A DNA stretch of 53,715 bases from M50B103 sp041667565. Lineage in GTDB: Bacteria > Fidelibacterota > Fidelibacteria > Fidelibacterales > Fidelibacteraceae. The stretch covers positions 1 to 53,715 of the forward strand of contig CAZNFT010000007.1 of NCBI GenBank assembly GCA_964572745.1. The letters are read 5' to 3'. Below the pieces are notes generated by a model. It was given only the letters and a program-made list of their open reading frames with translations. It made no database searches and was not told the origin of the DNA. A program made the translations under genes and the position numbers. This document shows positions 26,133-35,321 of this stretch, one piece after another; position 1 is the first letter of the stretch, and every line of letters starts with the position of its first letter.

Positions 26133-26203
26133 AAAACCGATGGATAAAGTTTCAAAAATTTTGAGTCATTTGCATTGGTTCAATCGAATTATCTTGTTCA
26201 ATA

Positions 26204-26240
26204 AAAAAAGAGCTTGATATGTCCATATCAGACTCTTTTA
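26204..26240. terminator. Bidirectional terminator between convergent genes
   Basis: AAAAAAGAG, TTGATATG and the facing CATATCA, CTCTTTTA form a long stem with a tiny loop. A-rich sequence lies on the left and T-rich on the right, so it works in both directions. It sits between the GH18 gene (plus) and the lipoprotein gene (minus). Confidence 0.75.
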
Positions 26241-26242
26241 TA

Positions 26243-27181
26243 TTATTTCACAAACATCACTGTGCGTTTATCTGATACGGACAAAGATGTAAAAGCTCCC
26301 AATGAATTGGTGATATTGACTCGGAAGTCATTTATCGTGGGATACCGTATAAAACCGGTTGTCATTTGCATTTGCTGTAAACTTTTATAGTCTAAATATG
26401 AATCCGAATAGGCGACTATACTTACTTGAAGCTGCAATGTGTCCGCATCCCAGTCATTTTCTATGTATCTCTTAAAAGGATCGGGATTAAACAATTCATC
26501 ATAAATACTGCTGTCGTAAGCCCAGAAAGACTCTCTCGTTTGAATATTCTCAAATTCATAGGTGTAACGGCTACCATCCCATTCATAATAATAAGTATAG
26601 TAAAACTTCAGATCGTAAGCACCACCATTATTTGTCCATCTGATCGTATCGGGGATATCTGAAACAGATATCCATAAAGTATCATTGAGTTCTGAGGGAT
26701 AGATCCAGTTGATGGGTGCAAGCACTTTTTCTATACTTCGTGCTGTTTCAAAATCTTTGGTTTCAACAACCAACTCATATTCTTCACCGGCAATAATATT
26801 AACGCTGGTATCGACCATACGATAAACCCCTTGATACGCCTCGTAAAATTTTATGCTGTCGCCATTATATAAATAACACACCTTTGCGCCGTTTATAGCA
26901 TAAACCGTATCGATGTATAAAGTCTCGTAACGAATGGTATCACCGGATGATTCATTAAAAAATTCATGATAAAGTACGCTATCTAATTCATATCTATCGG
27001 GTTCACCATAGCCGGTTGTGCGATAGACATGGACAAAATTACTGTCCGCTCCTCCCGCTGAAATATTTGCAAAGATATTCAAAAAAGGAGTGTGATAAAT
27101 TGTTACTTCTTCATAATCTGAGCAGGAAAAAAGCCCAAAAATCAGTGCAATGATACTAACTATGTTAATCGTTTTTTTCAT
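26243..27181 (-). CDS. Lipoprotein of the DUF4249-like type paired with a TonB receptor
   Basis: A 312-residue lipoprotein. The signal sequence ends in the lipobox GLFSC with Cys20. The mature part is beta-rich, with extracellular-type motifs such as GEEYELVVETKDFETARS and APINWIYPSELND, which recall DUF4249 proteins that accompany TonB-dependent receptors in Bacteroidota. Its ATG overlaps the stop of the receptor gene by one base, so the two are translated together and probably act together at the outer membrane. The ligand is unknown. The family name is a pattern-level judgement. Confidence 0.65.
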   Translation of the reverse strand: MKKTINIVSIIALIFGLFSCSDYEEVTIYHTPFLNIFANISAGGADSNFVHVYRTTGYGEPDRYELDSVLYHEFFNESSGDTIRYETLYIDTVYAINGAKVCYLYNGDSIKFYEAYQGVYRMVDTSVNIIAGEEYELVVETKDFETARSIEKVLAPINWIYPSELNDTLWISVSDIPDTIRWTNNGGAYDLKFYYTYYYEWDGSRYTYEFENIQTRESFWAYDSSIYDELFNPDPFKRYIENDWDADTLQLQVSIVAYSDSYLDYKSLQQMQMTTGFIRYPTINDFRVNITNSLGAFTSLSVSDKRTVMFVK

Positions 27182-29559
27182 TAGAACTCAAACTCCACAC
27201 CAAAGGTTGGTAAAATTGGAAACATGGTAATAGGTTGTCTAAGTATGACCGAAGTACCAGTCTCGGGATCAAATTCAGAATTATAATTTTCGTAAAGATA
27301 GAAAAATACATTCTTGTGATTGGTGACATTCATAACATGAAAATAATACGTGGCCTTTTGTCCAAAAATTTTCCCTCGTCTATTGATACCTAAATCCAAT
27401 CTAAAATAAGCAGGATAGCGTTCAGCATTGCGTTCGCCATAGATTTCCATGCGTGTGATCCCATCCCAATCGCTAAAGGGATTTACATAATGAAAATTAC
27501 CTAATATTTGTGAATAAGGATTTCCTGAACTCCAGACCAATGATGATGAAAAATACCAACGCTTATCAATATCATAATTTGCCACTACATTTAAATTGTG
27601 CGTACGATCATATTTTGGAGGATACCAACCCGCAACTTCACTTTCGCGCTTTTGGGTATTCATGTAAGAATATCCCACCCAGCCTGTAAGATCGCCTGTG
27701 GTTTTTTTAGCAAGAAATTCTATGCCGTATGAAAATCCCTCGGCTTCAATAAATGTCATTAAACTTGCACCACCAATATCTTCATCCATTGTAAGCAAAT
27801 GATCGTAATCTTTATAATAGCCTTCAAGAGTAAGCTGAATATTATTAACCCAATATTCCAGACCAAGATTATAATGTGTCGCTTTACTGGGTTCTTGCTC
27901 GGAAGTGGTCGGGAACCAGAGATCTATAAATCTTACCATTTCATTTTCAAAATTTGCTGTCTGCAGAAATTGGTGAACGGTTCCACCGGCAAATGTAAGT
28001 GCCAACTGACTGGTAGCAAGATATTTTGCCCTTAGTCTGAGATCCGGATACCACTTTTGAGTGTTCTGATAACGGGTCATCCTTATACCCGGCTCAAAAA
28101 TAAATAAGGGAGAAGGACGGTATTTTTCTTGTATATAAAAACCCCATTCTCTCGATCGATTTGTGCTATCCAATAAAGTCAGTTGACCAAAACTTGCTCC
28201 GAGAGCAAAATCAATATTTTTGTGAAAAGCGCCAAATTTAAGTGTATTTTTTTGGTTTACTATCCAGGTAAAATCTAATCCTTCAGACCAATCACTGATA
28301 TAATCGTTCATTTTGATATTTTGACTTTCTTTATAGTCCGTTGTATCAAATGTCACTGAATCGATTTTATTGATACTAAAACGCTCATTTTTGCTTAAAA
28401 AATCCACGTCAAAATTAAACTGACTTCGGGCAACAAAAAATTTAGCAATGAGATCAGGTCGGATTAGCCAGCGATGCTTTAAAGATGTTGTATTGTTTCC
28501 CCAGACCCAGTCAATACCAAGATAATTAAGATAATATCCATCTTCACCGGGATTGCCTTCTTCAATTTTTTGATTCAAATTTAGAACATCATTACCATAA
28601 AAACCGGATAAGGTCGTACGGTGCTGATCATTAATATCGACATTAATCTTGCCCTGAAGATCATAAAAATAATATGGGAAAGAAATGGGTATTTCTTCAT
28701 CCTTGGGGACAGTAAGATTGTATAATTGTTTTACGCCTTCAAATATTGCATCAAAATAAGTTCTGCGTCCCGAGATCATAAAAGATCCTCTGGGAATAGG
28801 TCCCTCAAGAAGCAACTTGCTCGATAAGAGCGAGACATTTCCCGAGCCATGAAATTCATTGGAGTTGCCTTCTCGATTTTTAATATCAAGAACCGAGCTC
28901 ATACGGCCACCATATTCGGCAGGAAAACCACCGGCAATAAATTCCGCTTCCTTGATAGCATCGGTATTGAATGTTGAAAAAATACCACCAAAATGATAGG
29001 GATTATAGACTGTGATGCCATCCAGTAAAATAAGATTCTGGTCAGGCGAACCACCGCGGACATATAAAGCAGATGAAAAATCAGAGCCCGTACTTACAGA
29101 AGGAAGCATTTGCAAAGCACGGAAAAGATCTGCTTCAACCAAAACAGGAACGGTTCTTAAAGATGCCTGATCCATCGTGACTGTGGCGATCTTTATTTCT
29201 TGCTTAAATTTTTCGCGTTCTGCAGAAACAATGACTTCTTGCAGTTGTATCTGCTCGGTTTCCAGGTCAAAATGCTCTTTTACACGTGCCGAAGCAGTAA
29301 CTTCAATTTCTCGTTTTTCCAGCTTATAACCGATCACAGATGCCACTAAGGTATATTTACCCGCAGGCACATCTAAAATAATATAATATCCATCGGAATT
29401 CGATACGGCACCTATGCTTGTATTCTCAAGAAAAACATTGGCATAATGAATGGGTTCACCATCATTATAATTAGAAATAAAACCTGATACAGTAGCAGCA
29501 AGAGCCGTCGCCATACCAGCGATTCCAAGTAATAAGATCTGTAAAATGCTCTTTTTCAC
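27181..29559 (-). CDS. TonB-dependent outer-membrane receptor with CarboxypepD_reg-like domain
   Basis: A 792-residue outer-membrane receptor. After a signal peptide (about 1-22) comes a carboxypeptidase-regulatory-like domain (23-110: VSGFISNYNDGEPIHYANV, GYKLEKREIEV). The plug domain follows (about 120-230: LYVRGGSPDQNLILLDGITV, GGFPAEYGGRMSSVLDI), and then a beta-barrel to the C-terminal EFEF, ending in Phe. It takes up a ligand at the cost of proton-motive force relayed by TonB. No TonB, ExbB or ExbD is in the window. It is the first gene of a two-gene minus-strand operon with the lipoprotein at 26243 and is divergent from the lipoprotein at 29651. Confidence 0.9.
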   Translation of the reverse strand: MKKSILQILLLGIAGMATALAATVSGFISNYNDGEPIHYANVFLENTSIGAVSNSDGYYIILDVPAGKYTLVASVIGYKLEKREIEVTASARVKEHFDLETEQIQLQEVIVSAEREKFKQEIKIATVTMDQASLRTVPVLVEADLFRALQMLPSVSTGSDFSSALYVRGGSPDQNLILLDGITVYNPYHFGGIFSTFNTDAIKEAEFIAGGFPAEYGGRMSSVLDIKNREGNSNEFHGSGNVSLLSSKLLLEGPIPRGSFMISGRRTYFDAIFEGVKQLYNLTVPKDEEIPISFPYYFYDLQGKINVDINDQHRTTLSGFYGNDVLNLNQKIEEGNPGEDGYYLNYLGIDWVWGNNTTSLKHRWLIRPDLIAKFFVARSQFNFDVDFLSKNERFSINKIDSVTFDTTDYKESQNIKMNDYISDWSEGLDFTWIVNQKNTLKFGAFHKNIDFALGASFGQLTLLDSTNRSREWGFYIQEKYRPSPLFIFEPGIRMTRYQNTQKWYPDLRLRAKYLATSQLALTFAGGTVHQFLQTANFENEMVRFIDLWFPTTSEQEPSKATHYNLGLEYWVNNIQLTLEGYYKDYDHLLTMDEDIGGASLMTFIEAEGFSYGIEFLAKKTTGDLTGWVGYSYMNTQKRESEVAGWYPPKYDRTHNLNVVANYDIDKRWYFSSSLVWSSGNPYSQILGNFHYVNPFSDWDGITRMEIYGERNAERYPAYFRLDLGINRRGKIFGQKATYYFHVMNVTNHKNVFFYLYENYNSEFDPETGTSVILRQPITMFPILPTFGVEFEF

Positions 29560-29650
29560 GCATTGCCTTTTTTGATGAAAAGGAATATAATGAAAACCTT
29601 GTAAAAAGGAAGCTATTTAATTATTTTTACTCCATAACAAAGAAAGAAAT

Positions 29651-30862
29651 ATGAAATATTTTATAAAATTCAGTGTGTCTTTATTCGTGCTTCTACTCCT
29701 CAGTTCCTGTATAAGCAATATAAGTGACGAAGATCTATATGTGCAATTTGAAGCTTTTGGACTCTTCCCTAGCGGAGATGATCAATTTGCCATTTTAGCC
29801 TCTAAATCCGTAGAAGCTATGAACACATGGGAAACAAATGATTCTTTGCTTTTCGTCAAGATCGATGCAGAAGGAAACATAAACAATAAAAATGCCTTAG
29901 CCATTGCAGAAAAACCTAGCATAAAACAACTTCATTTGCTTAATAATGGTAATATTCTCTTATATGCTAATTGGGAAAATTATTATTATGGCGAAAACTC
30001 TGCTTATGAGTTTTCACCCGATGGTCAAATGAACTGGGAGCTATATCTTGGTAGCAAGACCAATGGTATTGTGCCTGCCGATAATAATGATCTCTTTATT
30101 TTTGGCTGGGAGTGGGGCGAAAGAATACCCGAACAAAGAACTTACGATGATTTGGTATATAGCAAAATATCAACAAGGGGAGATACCATTTGGACTAAAA
30201 GTTTTCCCAAGAATAATTATAGCACAAATTTGAGCACAGGTGTTTTAACGGATGATGGCGGTTGTATCGCCCTAGGAAAAAAATTTATTCCCGGTCGCTC
30301 TACAGATATCTGGATTTTGCGCTTTAATGCTCAGGGTGATACTCTCTGGAGTAAAAGCTATGGCGGCGATCTCAGTGATGATATTCAGAGCATACATATC
30401 TTAAGTGACAATTCCATTCTGCTTGTCGGAAGCCTCTCTGTGCGAGATACAACAAATTCAGACTACAGCCTGAACTATGGTAAACAAAGCTATCTTGTAA
30501 AATTAAATGCCAATGGCGATAAACTTTGGAGCAAGGCTGTTGGCAGAACCCTACGAGCAAACGCATTATCATTTATTGAAGGAAGTGACGGATCACTCAT
30601 TATTTGCGGTGAGACAGAAACAAGTTATGCATATATTTTTGATGTCCCTATTGGTTGGGTAATCAAACTCAATGCCAATGGAGAGCAGATCTGGAGGACC
30701 GAATTTGATCATCTTATTCCAATGGATTTATTAGAATTGGATAATGGCGATATTATTGCTGTTAGCAATAATGATGATCAAGAAAACTATAAAAACAGTC
30801 TCAATGTATTAAAATTATCATCTGAGGGAACTCTGCTATTAAGCAAGGCATTGACACCTTAA
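29651..30862 (+). CDS. Lipoprotein with beta-propeller-like repeats
   Basis: A 403-residue protein with a lipobox (LLLSSC, Cys20). The mature part contains four or more repeats built around a ...WI/ V-KLNANGD-LW-K/R... pattern (for example ILRFNAQGDTLWSKSYGG, LVKLNANGDKLWSKAVG, VIKLNANGEQIWRTEF). These look like SBBP/PQQ-type propeller blades. It is probably surface- or periplasm-exposed and binds something, but no catalytic motif is visible. It is transcribed away from the TonB receptor from a 91-bp shared upstream region and is followed after 48 bases by rseP. Confidence 0.7.
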   Translation: MKYFIKFSVSLFVLLLLSSCISNISDEDLYVQFEAFGLFPSGDDQFAILASKSVEAMNTWETNDSLLFVKIDAEGNINNKNALAIAEKPSIKQLHLLNNGNILLYANWENYYYGENSAYEFSPDGQMNWELYLGSKTNGIVPADNNDLFIFGWEWGERIPEQRTYDDLVYSKISTRGDTIWTKSFPKNNYSTNLSTGVLTDDGGCIALGKKFIPGRSTDIWILRFNAQGDTLWSKSYGGDLSDDIQSIHILSDNSILLVGSLSVRDTTNSDYSLNYGKQSYLVKLNANGDKLWSKAVGRTLRANALSFIEGSDGSLIICGETETSYAYIFDVPIGWVIKLNANGEQIWRTEFDHLIPMDLLELDNGDIIAVSNNDDQENYKNSLNVLKLSSEGTLLLSKALTP

Positions 30863-30910
30863 TAAGATTGAGACTTTTTTGAAATTTAAAATTTGAACGG
30901 AGAATACTAG

Positions 30911-31981
30911 ATGTTATATATACTTGCCACCATTGTCCTTTTAAGTGTATTGGTTTTTGTCCATGAGCTTGGCCATTTTTTGGCCGCTAAAGCCGTCGGA
31001 ATTCGTGTTGAAAGCTTTTCCATTGGTTTTCCTCCTCATATCTTTAAATGGAAAAAGGGCGATACTCAGTATTCTATAGGCGCTATCCCCTTTGGTGGCT
31101 ATGTTCGCATGTCCGGCATGATAGATGAAAGTATGGATACATCCTACGAAGGAGTACCACCACAAGCCTATGAATACCGTGCCAAGAAAACCTGGCAAAA
31201 AGTTTTTGTAACCATTGCAGGCATTTTAATGAACCTGCTTTTGGCTATTCTGGTATTTGCCATTGTCAGTGGAATTCAGGGCATAGCCAAAGCATCGGAT
31301 GAAACCATTCTAAATCAGGTTGTGGCTGAAGCACCTGCTGGTCAAGCAGGCTTACAGCAAGGCGATAAAATTCTCAGTATTGATGGCAAGAATGTCAATA
31401 ACTGGGAAGAAATGTCTGAAATTATCAGGGCAACCCGCGACAATGAAGTTCAACTGACTTATTTGCGTGAAGGTATTGAAAGCACAGTTAGCATTAAACC
31501 CCAACTACAAAAAACCATCATTGACGGGAATATGGCTATCGTTGGTGTCATTGGTGTTTCCCCGGAATACAGCATTGAAAAACCCGGATTCTTTGGAGCT
31601 ATCAAACAAGGATTTGAAACTACAGGCTATTGGCTGAATATGACTTTTGTCTCACTAAAATTATTAGTGACCGGACAAGAAAGTTTTAAAAATGTCGGTG
31701 GCGTTATATTTATAGGTCAATTGGCCGGTGAATCAGCAAAGGCTGGCATCTTACCCTTTATCTCACTTATTGGAATTCTTAGTGTTAACTTAGCGCTATT
31801 AAATATTTTACCTATCCCCGGCCTTGATGGTGGACACATAATTATTGCAATTATTGAAGGTATTATGCGTCGAGAAATGAAAATTAAAACTAAGATGCTT
31901 GTTCAACAGATCGGCATGTTTTTACTCTTCGGCTTGCTAATACTTGCTATTGTAAATGATGTAACGCGATTATTCCAATAA
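30911..31981 (+). CDS. rseP: RseP-type site-2 protease
   Basis: A 356-residue membrane zinc metalloprotease that cuts anti-sigma factors or leftover signal peptides within the membrane. The active site HELGH lies at His18-His22 in the first helix. FGGYVRMSGM is the conserved membrane-reentrant strand. A PDZ domain covers about 120-210 (AGLQQGDKILSIDGKNV), and the third zinc ligand is in LNILPIPGLDGGH near the C-terminus. There is one PDZ domain (E. coli RseP has two). The stop is followed by a strong terminator at 32007. The substrate (an anti-sigma factor) is not in the window. Confidence 0.93.
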   Translation: MLYILATIVLLSVLVFVHELGHFLAAKAVGIRVESFSIGFPPHIFKWKKGDTQYSIGAIPFGGYVRMSGMIDESMDTSYEGVPPQAYEYRAKKTWQKVFVTIAGILMNLLLAILVFAIVSGIQGIAKASDETILNQVVAEAPAGQAGLQQGDKILSIDGKNVNNWEEMSEIIRATRDNEVQLTYLREGIESTVSIKPQLQKTIIDGNMAIVGVIGVSPEYSIEKPGFFGAIKQGFETTGYWLNMTFVSLKLLVTGQESFKNVGGVIFIGQLAGESAKAGILPFISLIGILSVNLALLNILPIPGLDGGHIIIAIIEGIMRREMKIKTKMLVQQIGMFLLFGLLILAIVNDVTRLFQ

Positions 31982-32006
31982 GTCCTAAGAATTTAAATGA
32001 ACCATT

Positions 32007-32035
32007 AAAGGACAAAAGAGATTTTGTCCTTTTTT
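32007..32035 (+). terminator. Rho-independent terminator of rseP
   Basis: AAAGGACAAAA (32007-32017) pairs perfectly with TTTTGTCCTTT (32022-32032) around a GAGA loop, followed by more T. This is a textbook terminator 25 bases after the rseP stop. Confidence 0.9.
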
Positions 32036-32048
32036 AATGAGTCGAAAA

Positions 32049-32111
32049 GTTTGAGCCAATCTCATAAAAATAGTTTGACTCAATCTCAAAATAAAAGTTT
32101 GAGCCAAACTG
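32049..32111. repeat. 24-bp tandem repeat in the kor upstream region
   Basis: GTTTGA-CAA units begin at 32049, 32073 and 32097 (period 24; the third is partial). The first reads GTTTGAGCCAATCTCATAAA, the second GTTTGACTCAATCTCAAAAT. The core TTGAGCCAAT recurs in the 25-bp array at 41841. They may be regulator-binding iterons or slippage products. Beyond them, 32112-32427 holds only AT-rich spacer and a candidate promoter. Confidence 0.8.
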
Positions 32112-32275
32112 TTGACACAGTTTTACCTTTTTGCTTTTTTACTTCCCAAGGCCTCTTGTCCTATCTAAATCATATCCCGTCATCCTTACAATTCATCGTT
32201 TAAAATCGGTAATTATCAATATTTCATAATCATTCAAGGCAAAATACATTCCGCTTATTCGCAATATCTTTGGCA

Positions 32276-32305
32276 TTGTTTACACTTCAATTTTCTTGTT
32301 ATACT
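32276..32305 (+). promoter_or_regulatory. Candidate promoter of the kor operon
   Basis: TTGTTT (32276-32281) and TATACT (32300-32305) are spaced by 18 bases. A TTTACA one helical step closer is an alternative -35. This would give a leader of about 115 bases before the ATG at 32428. It is the best sigma-70-like match I found in the 446-bp spacer. Confidence 0.4.
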
Positions 32306-32427
32306 CTGATTTCATCAAGGTTTTTTCTTTTTTGGAAGATTAAAATTTCATACATTATTATAAGAATTTATTAATCAAATGGGTTAATTGAACAGTGTTA
32401 GAACACACCCTTTCTTAAGGAGATATT

Positions 32428-32760
32428 ATGGCAGTCATTAATCGTGTATTAATACAAGTTGACGATTGCAAGGGCTGCGGTCTTTGTGTGGATGCATGTC
32501 CGGTCGGTGTTTTGGATTTTTCCGATGGATTGAATTCCATGGGTTATCGCCCCGCTCATTACAAAGGTGTTGCGTGTACGGGATGTGGAACCTGCTTTTA
32601 TACCTGTCCCGAACCACGGGCTATTACTGTGGTAAGAAATGTAGATGGCTTAGAAGATGGTCATTGCCCGCATTGCAATACCACTGTAAAACTGGTTCCG
32701 GGTTACCGAGATGCCAGCAAGTCATACTGTATAGAATGTCTTAAAGCTGTAAATAAATAA
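32428..32760 (+). CDS. 2-Oxoacid:ferredoxin oxidoreductase delta subunit (2x[4Fe-4S])
   Basis: A 110-residue bacterial-type ferredoxin subunit of the KorDABC/Vor complex that carries electrons from the TPP site to ferredoxin. Two cluster motifs are clear: CKGCGLCVDACP (about 14-25) and CTGCGTCFYTCP (about 50-61). Unusually, the C-terminal 30 residues add two CxxC pairs (CPHC and CIEC, about 80-105), which could bind zinc or another metal. The start is supported by TAAGGAGA. It is the first gene of a three-gene operon with the alpha and the fused beta/gamma subunits, spaced by 15 and 8 bases. Confidence 0.88.
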   Translation: MAVINRVLIQVDDCKGCGLCVDACPVGVLDFSDGLNSMGYRPAHYKGVACTGCGTCFYTCPEPRAITVVRNVDGLEDGHCPHCNTTVKLVPGYRDASKSYCIECLKAVNK

Positions 32761-32775
32761 GAAATTGAGGTATAT

Positions 32776-33822
32776 ATGTCAAAAGTTCTTATAAAAGGCA
32801 ATGAAGCAGTCGTCCGCGGCGCTCTTTTAGCCGGTTGTAAAAATTTCTTTGGGTATCCAATAACTCCTGCTAGTGAAATTGCAGAAGCAGCGGCTTATTA
32901 TTTCCCACTATTGGGAGGAACCTTTCTACAGGCCGAAAGTGAAATAGGCGCCATAAATATGATCTACGGAGCGGCATCTTATACAACGCGTTGTATGACG
33001 GCCTCTTCTTCCCCGGGCATGAGTCTGAAAATGGAAGGAATTTCCTATATTGCCGGAGCAGAACTTCCCTGTGTGATCATTGATATTATGCGTGGTGGAC
33101 CGGGCTTGGGCAATATTGCTCCTGAACAAGCCGATTATAATCAAATAATCAAAGGCGGCGGTCACGGGAATTATAGACTGATTACTTTAGCCCCCAATTC
33201 TGCTCAGGAAATGTGCGACCTTACCATGCTGTGTTTCGAATTATCTGATAAATATCGCAATCCGGCCGTTCTTCTTGCTGATGGTATTATAGGACAAATG
33301 ATGGAACCTGTAGAATTCCCAAAAGCAGTAGAGCATATCCCTGAACGTCCCTGGGCCATTAAGGGAACTAAAGACACTCATAATTTGGTCTGCTCTATCC
33401 AACTCGTCCCCGAGGAATTAGAAAAACATAATCTACATCTCTTAGATAAATACGCTCTGATCGAAAAAAATGAGATCCGCTACGAAGCAATTAATTGTGA
33501 TGATGCAGAACATATTCTTATTGGCTATGGCGTTGTATCACGCATCCTGCATGGTGTAATGGAAGAATTAAGAACTCAGGGCTATAAAGTCGGACTTCTT
33601 CGACCCATCACTCTTTTCCCCTTCCCAAAACCTCAGATTAATGCTTTTGCAGCAGACAAGAAAGTTAAATCCCTTTTCGTTTGTGAGCTATCTGATGGAC
33701 AAATGGTCGATGATGTAAGATTATGTGTTAATGGACGCAAAGCCGTGAACTTTTACAATCGCATGGGCGGTATGGTCCCTACGGTCGAGGAGATCGTTAA
33801 GAATTTTAAAGAAAAATTATAG
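32776..33822 (+). CDS. 2-Oxoacid:ferredoxin oxidoreductase alpha subunit (VorB/KorA type)
   Basis: The 348-residue alpha subunit holds the pyrimidine-binding and transketolase C-terminal-like domains of the ferredoxin-dependent 2-oxoacid oxidoreductase. Landmarks are KGNEAVVRGALLAGCKNFFGYPITPASEI at the N-terminus, FLQAESEIGAINMIYGAASY with the TPP-activating Glu, TASSSPGMSLKMEGISY, and GPGLGNIAPEQADYNQ. The pattern fits branched-chain or 2-oxoglutarate type enzymes rather than pyruvate synthase; the true substrate is not certain. In an anaerobe this would oxidise 2-oxoacids from amino acids and reduce ferredoxin, which the Rnf complex encoded at 42457-47619 could re-oxidise. Confidence 0.9.
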   Translation: MSKVLIKGNEAVVRGALLAGCKNFFGYPITPASEIAEAAAYYFPLLGGTFLQAESEIGAINMIYGAASYTTRCMTASSSPGMSLKMEGISYIAGAELPCVIIDIMRGGPGLGNIAPEQADYNQIIKGGGHGNYRLITLAPNSAQEMCDLTMLCFELSDKYRNPAVLLADGIIGQMMEPVEFPKAVEHIPERPWAIKGTKDTHNLVCSIQLVPEELEKHNLHLLDKYALIEKNEIRYEAINCDDAEHILIGYGVVSRILHGVMEELRTQGYKVGLLRPITLFPFPKPQINAFAADKKVKSLFVCELSDGQMVDDVRLCVNGRKAVNFYNRMGGMVPTVEEIVKNFKEKL

Positions 33823-33830
33823 AGGCAATT

Positions 33831-35258
33831 ATGAAAACAACGGTAATACAAAAACCCGCAAGTTTCTATGATGAATTTATTCAAAAGGGTGGCTCGCAAC
33901 TCGCCAATACGCATTATTGTCCCGGCTGTGGTCACGGCATTTTACATAAATTGATCGCTGAAGCTATTTCAGATTTCGATATACAGGATCGTACTGTCTT
34001 TGTTTCCCCTGTTGGTTGCTCGGTCTTTGCTTATTATTATTTTGACCTTGGCAATCTTCAGGCTGCACATGGCAGAGCTCCCGCTGTTGCTACAGGTTAT
34101 AAAAGAGCTAACCCCGATTCTATTATCATTTCTTATCAGGGCGATGGTGATCTGGCTGCTATTGGTGCTAACGAGATCTTACAAGCAGCAAATCGTGGTG
34201 AGCAAATGACGGTTTTCTTTGTTAATAATGCTATTTATGGTATGACGGGTGGACAAATGGCTCCAACAACCATGATCGGCCAAAAAACGACAACAAGCCC
34301 TCGTGGCCGAAATGTTCAAAACGAAGGCTATCCTCTGCGTATGTCCGAAATCATTGCTACTCTTGAAGCACCTGTCTATGTTGAGCGTGTTATGCTAACA
34401 GATGCCAAGAATATAGCCCGCGCACGAAAAGCTGTTAGAAAAGCTCTAAAAAATCAGATCGAAAATAAGGGGTTTTCTTTTGTTGAAGTGCTTGCAGCTT
34501 GTCCAACCGGACTAAAAATGACAGCAGTCAATTCTAAAAAATGGATCAACGAAATATTGTCTAAATATTTTATTCCCGGTGTTAAAAAAGATGTTTCCGA
34601 AGATCGTAATCCCAGTCTGACAATCAAGCCCGATCCTCACTTTGATCAATACCATGAATTACTGGATATCAAAAGTCTATCGGATAAAATACGAGATATC
34701 AAACTACCAAAAGTAGAAGAAATTAATGATCAAATTAAAATTTCGGGATTTGGTGGACAAGGTGTACTAAGCATGGGTTATGCTTTAGCAAATATTGCAA
34801 TGGGACACAACTATCAGGTAAGTTGGCTACCGAGTTATGGTCCTGAAATGCGCGGGGGCACAGCAAACTGTTCTGTGAGAATATCTGATAAACGTATTTT
34901 GTCACCTCTGATTGACAATCCAAGCGTATTGGTTGCCATGAACAAACCTTCTCTGCAGAAATTTGAAAGCACAGTGCAAGCCGGTGGAATTATTCTCTAT
35001 GATAAGGGACTGATCGATACGCCTCCAACTCGCAAAGATGTCACAGTTATTGGCATTTCAGCTACTCAGGAAGCAGATATACTGGGCTCCACTAAGGCAG
35101 CAAATATGATCATGTTGGGAGCTTATGCCAAAATACGAGGAACCATCTCAAAAGAATATGTTCTAAAAGTCTTACCGCATATTATTAAAAATAAAACCTT
35201 CCACGAACTAAATGAAAAAGCATTTATAAAAGGAATGGAGTTCGTCTCCCCTAAATAG
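33831..35258 (+). CDS. 2-Oxoacid:ferredoxin oxidoreductase, fused beta and gamma subunits
   Basis: A 475-residue fusion. Residues about 1-260 are the TPP-binding beta subunit: HYCPGCGHGILHKLIAEA, PVGCSVFAYYYFD, and the TPP/Mg motif YQGDGDLAAIGANEI with NNAIYGMTGGQ. Residues about 300-475 are the gamma subunit: ISGFGGQGVLSMGYALANIA, LPSYGPEMRGGTANCSVRIS, VLVAMNKPSLQKFE. Many archaeal enzymes keep these separate; fused forms occur in Bacteroidota-like lineages. The linker (about 262-298) is charged. The stop lies at the foot of a long hairpin that probably ends the transcript before the ABC transporter genes. Confidence 0.9.
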   Translation: MKTTVIQKPASFYDEFIQKGGSQLANTHYCPGCGHGILHKLIAEAISDFDIQDRTVFVSPVGCSVFAYYYFDLGNLQAAHGRAPAVATGYKRANPDSIIISYQGDGDLAAIGANEILQAANRGEQMTVFFVNNAIYGMTGGQMAPTTMIGQKTTTSPRGRNVQNEGYPLRMSEIIATLEAPVYVERVMLTDAKNIARARKAVRKALKNQIENKGFSFVEVLAACPTGLKMTAVNSKKWINEILSKYFIPGVKKDVSEDRNPSLTIKPDPHFDQYHELLDIKSLSDKIRDIKLPKVEEINDQIKISGFGGQGVLSMGYALANIAMGHNYQVSWLPSYGPEMRGGTANCSVRISDKRILSPLIDNPSVLVAMNKPSLQKFESTVQAGGIILYDKGLIDTPPTRKDVTVIGISATQEADILGSTKAANMIMLGAYAKIRGTISKEYVLKVLPHIIKNKTFHELNEKAFIKGMEFVSPK

Positions 35259-35305
35259 TAAGCAGGGTAAGCAGATCGCCTTTCCAGACTCTGCTTTCTG
35301 CTTAC
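35258..35305 (+). terminator. Long hairpin after the kor operon
   Basis: GTAAGCAG (35258-35265) pairs with CTGCTTAC (35298-35305), and inside it AAGCAGA (35269-35275) pairs with TCTGCTT (35290-35296). Together they make a nearly continuous stem of about 15 pairs, followed by AGTTTTCGG. The first G belongs to the TAG stop of the beta/gamma gene. It is either a terminator or an attenuator ahead of the FetAB-like genes. Confidence 0.6.
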
Positions 35306-35321
35306 AGTTTTCGGATATTGT

